This document shows positions 25,370 through 31,013 of a DNA stretch of 32,370 nucleotides, piece by piece; the first letter of the stretch is position 1; the number at the start of each line of letters is the position of its first letter. A program made the position numbers and the translations under genes. Source of the stretch: Bacillota bacterium (GTDB taxonomy: Bacteria > Bacillota_I > Bacilli_A > Erysipelotrichales > Erysipelotrichaceae); NCBI GenBank assembly GCA_023249475.1, contig JAHFCO010000014.1, positions 19,782 to 52,151 of the forward strand, in the 5' to 3' direction. The notes under the pieces are model-generated. The model was not told the DNA's origin. It worked only from the letters and a program-made list of their open reading frames with translations, and did no database searches.

Positions 25370-26215
25370 CTAGTTCTGGCGATTGATCAGGAGTTCAAGT
25401 AGTTTCCGTACTTCACCGCTTTTCAACCCCAGGCTTGCGTAGGTGTCAAACGCCGTCTGATAGTATTTTTCACAGGTACGGTGGGCTTCGTCCAGACCCA
25501 ACAAGGAAACCACCGTGCTTTTATGGTTGACGAGGTCGCTGTTGGCGGTTTTGCCGAGTTCTTCGGTCGTTTTGGTGACATCGAGGATGTCGTCCTGGAT
25601 TTGAAACGCGATCCCCGCGTTCTCCCCGACCGATGCGTAGAGTTCCAGTTCATCGTATCGTCCGGCCAGGATCGCGGCCATCTTCAGCGCGACCGCCAGC
25701 AGTTTGCCGGTCTTGTTGCGGTACATTTCGACGAGTTCATCCACATTGTCGACGGGGTGGTCTTCGAACTCGATGTCCTTGGTCTGGCCCAGGACCATGC
25801 CTGCGCTTCCCGCCGCGATCGCGAGTTCGCGGATCAGGGCGACTTTGTCGAGATTGGCATAGTTGCTTTTCGCGAGCACTTCAAACGCCAGCGTCAACAA
25901 TCCGTCGCCGGCAAGGATCGCGGTGGCTTCGTCGAACATCTTATGGCAAGTCAGACGACCGCGACGGAAATCGTCGTTGTCCATCGCCGGAAGATCGTCG
26001 TGGATGAGCGAATAGGTGTGGATCATTTCCAATGCGGAAGCGGCGTCCAAGCCCAAAAGAGGATCGATTTCCAGATCTTTCAGACAAGAAAGCAAAAGCA
26101 AGGGGCGGATGCGTTTCCCGCCGCCCAGAAGCGAATAGCCCATCGCATCCTTGATTCTGGATTCGGGCAGCGAATCAAGGCACTCTTGCAGGGATTCTTC
26201 GATGAAGTGTTTCAT
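25370..26215 (-). CDS. ispA: Polyprenyl (farnesyl/geranylgeranyl) diphosphate synthase
   Basis: A short-chain trans-prenyl transferase of 281 residues that condenses IPP with allylic diphosphates. The first Asp-rich motif is DDLPAMDNDD (the bacterial DDxxxxD form) with RRGR after it; the second is FQIQDDILD. The KTGKLL motif lies between them. Product length, C15 or C20, cannot be read with confidence. I chose ATG 26215 over GTG 26221 because GGGGAG then sits about 6 bases upstream. It follows xseB with a 2-base gap and precedes dxs, as in many Bacillota. Confidence 0.95.
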   Translation of the reverse strand: MKHFIEESLQECLDSLPESRIKDAMGYSLLGGGKRIRPLLLLSCLKDLEIDPLLGLDAASALEMIHTYSLIHDDLPAMDNDDFRRGRLTCHKMFDEATAILAGDGLLTLAFEVLAKSNYANLDKVALIRELAIAAGSAGMVLGQTKDIEFEDHPVDNVDELVEMYRNKTGKLLAVALKMAAILAGRYDELELYASVGENAGIAFQIQDDILDVTKTTEELGKTANSDLVNHKSTVVSLLGLDEAHRTCEKYYQTAFDTYASLGLKSGEVRKLLELLINRQN

Positions 26216-26217
26216 GT

Positions 26218-26424
26218 TCACTCCCCTTTCGCGTTGTAGTGTTCCATCAATTCACGGACTTTGCCTTCGAAGTTCTTCAGTTGGCCGTCGCATTCTTTCA
26301 CCAGACGCAAACCTTCTTCAAACAAAACCAAGGACTCGTCCAGGCTTATGTCGTTGCGTTCAAGCGATCCGATGATCGCATTCAAACGGTTCATCGCGAC
26401 TTCGAAGCTTTGTTTCTCACTCAT
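26218..26424 (-). CDS. xseB: Exodeoxyribonuclease VII small subunit
   Basis: The 68-residue small subunit of exonuclease VII, several copies of which bind the C-terminal part of XseA. It is all helical, with the family pattern FEVAMNRLNAIIGSLERNDISLDESLVLFEEGLRLVKEC, the LDESL...FEEGL part being diagnostic. ATG 26424 follows AAAGGAG. A longer in-frame extension upstream lies inside xseA and is rejected. It overlaps xseA by 8 bases (ATGAGTGA), a coupling that should help stoichiometry. Confidence 0.95.
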   Translation of the reverse strand: MSEKQSFEVAMNRLNAIIGSLERNDISLDESLVLFEEGLRLVKECDGQLKNFEGKVRELMEHYNAKGE

Positions 26425-27751
26425 GGTCTGTCTCCTTTTCCAGTACGTTGGCACGTAGATTCCCATTCGTCATCCGGATTCTCAATTCATCGCCGACCTT
26501 GACGTCGTCGGTCGATTTCACGACCTTCCCGTCCAGAAACGGGATCGCATAGCCTCGCTCGAGGACGGCCAAGGGCGAGAGCGCATTGAGCACGCTCAGT
26601 GTCCGTTGCATCTGGAAGCGCTCCTTTTCCCCCAGACGCAGGCTTTTTTGGAGCAAAATCTCACGGTTTTTAAGCCAGACTTCACGTTTTAGGTTTTGGA
26701 CCCTCGATCCGCCCGACAATAACGCGGCGCTTAGGCTTTGAAGCCGTTCGCGCTGCGCGGAAACTTTTGAAGAAAGGACGGTTAAACGTTGCGTCGCCAT
26801 CGTCAGATTCACCGCGGCATCCTGCCATAAAAGGTCGGGATTCTGCCAGGCGGGATAGTTTTTCAAGGGGGCGTATCCCAAGGTCTTCGCCCGATACAGC
26901 TGCACCATGGCGTTGTAGGCGCGCACCTTCAATTGGGATAGTTCCATTCTGACTTCGTTTTGGTCGCGTACCGCCGCTTGGGCGGCCCCGGTCGGGGTCG
27001 GTGCCCTGAAATCGCTGACCAGGTCGGCGATCGTCACGTCGGTTTCATGTCCGATCCCGGCGATCAAGGGGGTTTTCAAGGTGACGATGCAGCGTGCGAG
27101 CCGTTCTTCGTTGAACGGCCAGAGATCTTCGATCGAACCGCCGCCGCGGGCGAGGATCAACACGTCGTTATCATCCGCGTCGGCTTGTCTTAACCGGTCG
27201 ATGATCTGATCCGCCGCGAGGTTGCCTTGGACCAGGCTTGGATAAAAGTTGATGTTCGCGCTCGGCCAGCGTTTCTTCAGCGTCGTCAGGATATCCTGCA
27301 GCGCCGCCGTCTCTTTTCCGCTGATGACGCCGATGGTCTTAGGATACTTCGGCAGGGCTTTCTTACGACCCTCCTCGAACCATCCTTCCGCATGTAGTTT
27401 CTTTTTCAACGCTTCGAATTTCTGATACAAATCCCCCAAGCCTTCATGCTGCATCTGCGTGACATAAAGCTGGAGTTGACCTTGCGGTGCGTATAGCGAA
27501 ACCGAAGCCCTCAGTAAGACCTTATCGCCTTCTTTCGGGATGAACCCGACTTTGGAGGCTTGGTTGGAGAACATGACGCAGCTGATACGCGCGTTCTCCT
27601 CTTTGATGGTGAAGTACCAATGTCCGCTGCGGTGCGCCGTAAAATTGGACAGCTCCCCTTTCAGCCAGACCGAAGCCAGGATCGGATCGTTGTCCAGTTT
27701 CAATTTGATGAATTGGAGTAAGGAAGCAACGCTCCAGACCTGTTGGCTCAT
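26417..27751 (-). CDS. xseA: Exodeoxyribonuclease VII large subunit
   Basis: The catalytic subunit of exonuclease VII, which degrades single-stranded DNA from both ends. It has 444 residues. An N-terminal OB-fold (VWLKGELSNFTAHRSGHWYFTIKE, about 23-47) is followed by the catalytic domain with GVISGKETAALQDIL, the conserved ARGGGSIEDLWPFNEE and AGIGHETDVTIADLVSDFRAPTPTGAAQ. A long helical segment and a C-terminal AVLERGYAI motif complete the family layout. ATG 27751 overlaps the nusB stop by 4 bases. In B. subtilis folD lies between nusB and xseA; it is absent here. Confidence 0.97.
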   Translation of the reverse strand: MSQQVWSVASLLQFIKLKLDNDPILASVWLKGELSNFTAHRSGHWYFTIKEENARISCVMFSNQASKVGFIPKEGDKVLLRASVSLYAPQGQLQLYVTQMQHEGLGDLYQKFEALKKKLHAEGWFEEGRKKALPKYPKTIGVISGKETAALQDILTTLKKRWPSANINFYPSLVQGNLAADQIIDRLRQADADDNDVLILARGGGSIEDLWPFNEERLARCIVTLKTPLIAGIGHETDVTIADLVSDFRAPTPTGAAQAAVRDQNEVRMELSQLKVRAYNAMVQLYRAKTLGYAPLKNYPAWQNPDLLWQDAAVNLTMATQRLTVLSSKVSAQRERLQSLSAALLSGGSRVQNLKREVWLKNREILLQKSLRLGEKERFQMQRTLSVLNALSPLAVLERGYAIPFLDGKVVKSTDDVKVGDELRIRMTNGNLRANVLEKETDHE

Positions 27752-28125
27752 AGTTGGTCCAAGACCCCGTTGATCAGTTTATAGGCGTCGGTGTCGCCGA
27801 ATTCCTTGGCCAGTTCGACCGCTTCGTCGATGATGACGGTGCGCTCCACGTCGGCCAGCGCGAGTTCCCCCAGCGCCAAGAGTAAAATCGCCTGCTCGAT
27901 ATAGCCCAGGCGGACGAAGTCCCAATCCTTCAAACGCGCATTGATCAATGCGACGTGTTCTTCTTTATGTTCGATCGAAAGCAGGCAGATTTCACGGACG
28001 AATTTTTCTTCATCGCTCAATCCCAGGATCATGTTTTCCGCCAGGACGACCTGGATCTCCTTGGCAAGCAGCAGGTGTTGATAGATGCACTCCATCGCCT
28101 TCCTGCGCTGTACGTGTCGTTTCAT
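27748..28125 (-). CDS. nusB: Transcription antitermination factor NusB
   Basis: NusB binds boxA RNA with S10 and takes part in rRNA antitermination. It has 125 residues and is all helical. The opening RRKAMECIYQHLLL and the C-terminal DVERTVIIDEAVELAKEFGDTDAYKLINGVLDQL are characteristic, with the FVNGVLD-type ending slightly altered to LINGVLD. ATG 28125 has GGAGGAAG upstream. It is the first gene of the ten-gene minus-strand run and has an extended -10 promoter of its own. Confidence 0.96.
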   Translation of the reverse strand: MKRHVQRRKAMECIYQHLLLAKEIQVVLAENMILGLSDEEKFVREICLLSIEHKEEHVALINARLKDWDFVRLGYIEQAILLLALGELALADVERTVIIDEAVELAKEFGDTDAYKLINGVLDQL

Positions 28126-28148
28126 AAACTTCCTCCGTTATCGTGTCT

Positions 28149-28157
28149 ATTTTACCA
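28149..28157 (-). promoter_or_regulatory. Extended -10 promoter of the nusB-deoB operon
   Basis: On the minus strand TGG TAAAAT (28157-28149), 23 bases before the nusB ATG. No good -35 is visible at the usual distance. It follows the asp23 terminator, so nusB needs a start site here. Confidence 0.6.
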
Positions 28158-28184
28158 TGTTTCCACTGTTCTAACCACTTCCCC

Positions 28185-28210
28185 GCAAAAAAAACGCCCT
28201 AGTGGGCGTT
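28185..28210 (-). terminator. Rho-independent terminator overlapping the asp23 stop codon
   Basis: On the minus strand AACGCCC (28210-28204), loop ACTA, GGGCGTT (28199-28193), then a run of T residues. The stem includes the last codons and the TAG stop of the asp23 gene. Confidence 0.9.
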
Positions 28211-28537
28211 GAAAGCGAATCCGGCGACTTTGATGTCGATCAGGTTGCATTTCAGGTCGGTCATCTGCAATACGGCCTGGAAAATCTTCAGTTGAAGATC
28301 TTCGCACACCTTACTGACATTACTCCCGTATTTGATTTTGACTTCCACATGGACGTTGAGGAGGTTGTCCTGGATTTTACAGAGTACCGGACGCTTAAGG
28401 GGTCCGACATCCAATCCCGCGACTCCGTCTTCTTCTTCGCATGCGATTCGCGCGATCATCTCGAAGACTTCTTTCGTCAGTGCGATTTGTCCGAGATGCG
28501 CATGATCCGGCTGGATCAAGACATATTCTTGTGCCAT
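28199..28537 (-). CDS. Asp23/Gls24 family envelope-stress protein (YqhY-like)
   Basis: A 112-residue member of the Asp23 family (YqhY/YloU/AmaP partners). The family pattern is clear: GQIALTKEVFEMIARIACEEEDGVAGL near residues 16-41, then a beta-rich part with VHVEVKIKYGSNVSKVCEDLQ and a C-terminal VAGFAFN. These are cytoplasmic proteins linked to envelope homeostasis; B. subtilis YqhY limits acetyl-CoA carboxylase activity. The gene lies just upstream of nusB as yqhY does in B. subtilis. I chose ATG 28537, since GGGTGA lies upstream and the alternative at 28555 would fall between the -10 and the transcription start. Confidence 0.9.
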   Translation of the reverse strand: MAQEYVLIQPDHAHLGQIALTKEVFEMIARIACEEEDGVAGLDVGPLKRPVLCKIQDNLLNVHVEVKIKYGSNVSKVCEDLQLKIFQAVLQMTDLKCNLIDIKVAGFAFNAH

Positions 28538-28553
28538 TGTATCACCCGAGGGC

Positions 28554-28583
28554 ATTATACCATACTCGTCGGGGAATCAACAA
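28554..28583 (-). promoter_or_regulatory. Promoter of the asp23-family gene
   Basis: On the minus strand TTGTTG (28583-28578), an 18-base spacer and a perfect TATAAT (28559-28554) preceded by TGG. The -10 ends 16 bases before the ATG, one of the shortest such distances here. It begins immediately after the stop codon of the transporter operon, from which no terminator separates it. Confidence 0.75.
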
Positions 28584-28584
28584 G

Positions 28585-29340
28585 TTACTCGGCTTCTTCG
28601 GTGAACCACTTCGCGATGAGTTCGTCGATTTTACCGCTGGCTTTCAGCGTCGCGATCGCGGCGTTGACTTCATCGGTCAATTCCGAACCTAGCGGAAGCG
28701 CCACGGCGTTGTAGGAAATGTCGGCAAAGTTTTGGTTCTGCAGTTCGAAGGTCGTCAATTGCGCATAGCTGGCGATGTACTGGTCGGCGACGCTCTTGTC
28801 AAGCAAAATCCAATCGATCCGTCCGTTGATGATTTCCTGGACCATCTGGCCGATGTCTTTCCGTGCGTCCTTCGTCAGTTCGAACTCGGTCGCGATCGAA
28901 TCGACGGCCGCGGCTTGGACGGTGCCGATCTGGATGCCGACCGTCGTCCCCTTCACATCGTCGGCGGAAGACCAATCGTTGGAAGCCAGGGTCAAGACCC
29001 AGTACGGGCTTTCGCCGTCTTGGTAGTAGGCGTCGGAGAAGTCGACCCCACGGTCGGGGGCGGCGTTGAATCCGGCCAGCGACATGTCGCCTTGGTCGGC
29101 GTTCAGAGCGGCGATGATGCCGTCGAAGTCCATGTCGACCCATTCGATTTCATAACCCATTTCGGCGGCGATCAGGTTGCCCAGTTCGATGTCGAACCCG
29201 TCGAGTTCGCCTTTTTCGTTGACGATTTCATAGGGAGGATAGCCGGAGGAGGTCAGGACTTTCAAAGTCCCTTTGGATTTGGTTTGCGTGCAGCCGGTGA
29301 ATAAGAGGGCGGCGAGGAGAAGGACGAGGATTTTTTTCAT
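28585..29340 (-). CDS. Amino-acid ABC transporter substrate-binding lipoprotein
   Basis: The extracellular receptor of a polar amino-acid (PAAT/HisJ-type) ABC transporter, 251 residues. A lipoprotein signal is visible: MKKILVLLLAALLFTGC with Cys17 as the lipidated residue. The mature protein has the SBP_bac_3 pattern: GYPPYEIVNEKGELDGFDIELGN near 35-57, DMDFDGIIAALNADQGDMSLAGF near 73-95, then DRGVDFSDAYY, where the ligand-binding Arg usually lies. The exact amino acid cannot be read from this. It is the third gene behind a T-box leader whose apparent specifier is GUG (Val). The ribosome-binding site is weak (AGAGAG). Confidence 0.92.
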   Translation of the reverse strand: MKKILVLLLAALLFTGCTQTKSKGTLKVLTSSGYPPYEIVNEKGELDGFDIELGNLIAAEMGYEIEWVDMDFDGIIAALNADQGDMSLAGFNAAPDRGVDFSDAYYQDGESPYWVLTLASNDWSSADDVKGTTVGIQIGTVQAAAVDSIATEFELTKDARKDIGQMVQEIINGRIDWILLDKSVADQYIASYAQLTTFELQNQNFADISYNAVALPLGSELTDEVNAAIATLKASGKIDELIAKWFTEEAE

Positions 29341-29361
29341 GAGGTCTCTCTTTCTTGATCC

Positions 29362-30084
29362 TTAGATCATGTTGGCAAGGAATTCCTTGGCCCGTGTGCT
29401 TTTCGGTGAAGTGAAGAAGGTTTTCGTATCCGTGATTTCCAGGATTTCGCTTTTGTCCATATAGATGATTTCATCGGCGACTTCCTTGGCGAAATTGATT
29501 TCGTGGGTGACGATGATGATCGTCATGCCGGTATGGTTCAACCCTTTCATGACTTTCAGGACTTCCTGGGTCATTTCGGGGTCGAGCGCCGACGTGGGTT
29601 CGTCAAACAACATGACCTTGGGTTCCATGGCGAGCGCACGGGCGATCGCGACGCGTTGTTTTTCCCCGCCGGACAACTGATGGGGGTAGTTCTGCAGGCG
29701 ATGGGCCAGTCCGACATCGCTCAAGCGTTGGGTCGCGATCTTCTTCGCTTCGTCGTCGCCGAGCTTCTTGACTTTCTTCAGCGCGAACATCACGTTGTCG
29801 AGGGCGCGCATATGGGCGAAGAGATTGAAGTTCTGGAACACCATCCCGCATTTCTCGCGGATTTCGTGGAGTCGGTTTTGGTGGGACATCATTTCGATGT
29901 CGTCGTGCCAGACTTCCCCTTCCGTCGGTTTCTCGAGGTAGTTGATGCATCGCAGAAGCGTGCTCTTGCCGGCCCCGGAGGATCCGATGATCGCATAGGT
30001 CTTCCCGTTTTCAAACGTACAATTCACGTTCTGCAGAACCGTGACGCCTTTGAATTCTTTTTTGACGTTGACCAGTTTAATCAT
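29362..30084 (-). CDS. Amino-acid ABC transporter ATP-binding protein
   Basis: The ATPase of the PAAT transporter (GlnQ/HisP type), 240 residues. Walker A is GSSGAGKST at 34-42, the Q-loop lies in VFQNFNLFAHM, the ABC signature is LSGGEKQRVAIARAL, Walker B is VMLFDEPTSALD and the switch His is in IIIVTHE. Everything needed for a homodimeric motor is present. Its ATG overlaps the permease 3' end by 8 bases (ATGATTAA), so the two are translationally coupled. Confidence 0.96.
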   Translation of the reverse strand: MIKLVNVKKEFKGVTVLQNVNCTFENGKTYAIIGSSGAGKSTLLRCINYLEKPTEGEVWHDDIEMMSHQNRLHEIREKCGMVFQNFNLFAHMRALDNVMFALKKVKKLGDDEAKKIATQRLSDVGLAHRLQNYPHQLSGGEKQRVAIARALAMEPKVMLFDEPTSALDPEMTQEVLKVMKGLNHTGMTIIIVTHEINFAKEVADEIIYMDKSEILEITDTKTFFTSPKSTRAKEFLANMI

Positions 30085-30730
30085 AGCGCAGCTTCCTTTC
30101 GATGACTTTCCCGAGACTGCTCAGGACTTTGTTGAGGATGTAGTAGACGGCTCCGACCACCAGAAGCGGTTCGAAGTAACGGAAGGTCGTCCCGCTGATG
30201 ATCGACTGGCGACGCATCAGGTCGGCGGCGCCGATCATCGAGACCACGGAGGTTTCCTTGACCAGCGTGATGAATTCGTTCATGATGGCCGGCAATACGT
30301 TGCGGATGGCCTGCGGGATGATGATGCTGAAGGTGATGTCCATTTTCTTGACCCCCAGCGCGATCGCGGCCTCGGACTGCCCTTTATCGATCGACTCGAT
30401 CCCGGCGCGCAGGATTTCGGAAAGATAACAGGCGGAGTTCAGCGAGAACACGATGCCGGCGGAAGTCATGATGGTCGGTACCCAACCGGTGATCTGCGGC
30501 AAGCCCAGATGGAAGAACATCAGCTGGAACACCAAGGGCGTTCCGCGGAAGAAGTCGACCACCGCGCGTACCAAGAACCCGATCGGGTCCCTTCGTCGGC
30601 TGCTCAACCCGAAGAATAAGCCGAGGGTCGACCCCCCGATCGCCGCCATCGCGGCGATTTGTAATGTAACATAGGTCCCTTTCAGTAGATACTCCATGAA
30701 AGGTAGAATCGGTCCGTAATTAATGTTCAT
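30077..30730 (-). CDS. Amino-acid ABC transporter permease
   Basis: The membrane subunit of the PAAT transporter (HisM/GlnP type), 217 residues, with about five membrane helices beginning at LLKGTYVTLQIAAMAAIGG. The family TM signature is present: FRGTPLVFQLMFF near 75-87, and the EAA-loop region ALGVKKMDITFSIIIPQAIRNVLPAIMNEF, which docks on the ATPase. One permease gene implies a homodimer. ATG 30730 with AAAGGAGG is chosen; an in-frame extension upstream would lie inside the T-box terminator. It is the first gene after the T-box leader. Confidence 0.95.
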   Translation of the reverse strand: MNINYGPILPFMEYLLKGTYVTLQIAAMAAIGGSTLGLFFGLSSRRRDPIGFLVRAVVDFFRGTPLVFQLMFFHLGLPQITGWVPTIMTSAGIVFSLNSACYLSEILRAGIESIDKGQSEAAIALGVKKMDITFSIIIPQAIRNVLPAIMNEFITLVKETSVVSMIGAADLMRRQSIISGTTFRYFEPLLVVGAVYYILNKVLSSLGKVIERKLRYD

Positions 30731-30745
30731 GACATCCTCCTTTAC

Positions 30746-30779
30746 AAAAAAACGCCCCTTCATAACAATGAAAGGACGT
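30746..30779 (-). terminator. T-box regulatory terminator
   Basis: On the minus strand ACGTCCTTTCAT, loop TGTT, ATGAAGGGGCGT, then seven T residues: 12 pairs including two G-T. The CCT on its 5' side can pair instead with AGG of the T-box core to form the antiterminator. Confidence 0.92.
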
Positions 30780-30971
30780 GATTGACGCGGTACCACCTAA
30801 CTTCCGGGAATTTCTCCCGGCAACTCTGTTCGTTAACGCCGACGACGGATCGCACTCAACTTTCGCACGACCAGCTCCCGGACACGTTCGACGTTGCTTC
30901 ATACCGCATTGCACCAAAGAGCGGCTCTCTTGAATGAAGCGTGACGTTTACTACTCCCGTTCACAGCTTAT
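30746..30971 (-). ncRNA. T-box leader controlling the amino-acid ABC transporter
   Basis: A tRNA-sensing leader on the minus strand. Stem I has a kink-turn-like base (TGA opposite GA), the AGTA loop-E segment (30955-30952), the AGAGAG bulge (30930-30925) and the GGTGCAAT loop (about 30915-30908). The 3' side of the specifier loop reads GAAC GTG (30889-30883), so the codon is most likely GUG, Val. Stem III is a CCGGGA/TCCCGG hairpin. The T-box core is AGGTGGTACCGCG (30798-30786); its UGGU matches an uncharged ACCA tRNA end with A at the discriminator, as in bacterial tRNA-Val. A terminator (30779-30746) with a 12-bp stem and seven T residues follows. Uncharged tRNA should favour the antiterminator and switch the transporter on. 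If the register is shifted, CGU (Arg) is the alternative. Confidence 0.95.
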
Positions 30972-30977
30972 GCGATG

Positions 30978-31005
30978 ATTATATAACAGAATTTCGAGAA
31001 TGCAA
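30978..31005 (-). promoter_or_regulatory. Promoter of the T-box leader
   Basis: On the minus strand TTGCAT (31005-31000), a 16-base spacer and TATAAT (30983-30978). It sits immediately after the stop codon of the rRNA methyltransferase gene, with no terminator in between. Confidence 0.75.
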
Positions 31006-31013
31006 GTGAAAAT

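Noticed and set aside
24256-25386. A 376-codon open frame on the plus strand opposite dxs
   Set aside because: It mirrors the codon structure of dxs, has no ribosome-binding site, and its translation is rich in runs of Asp, Gln, Phe and Val typical of an antisense shadow. Similar long frames opposite recN (21777-22721), the PBP (4132-5028), the rRNA methyltransferase (31035-32003) and ispA (25481-26239) were rejected for the same reasons.
26215-26221. GTG 26221 as the ispA start
   Set aside because: It would overlap the ribosome-binding site region. ATG 26215 has better spacing to GGGGAG and gives a typical N-terminus.
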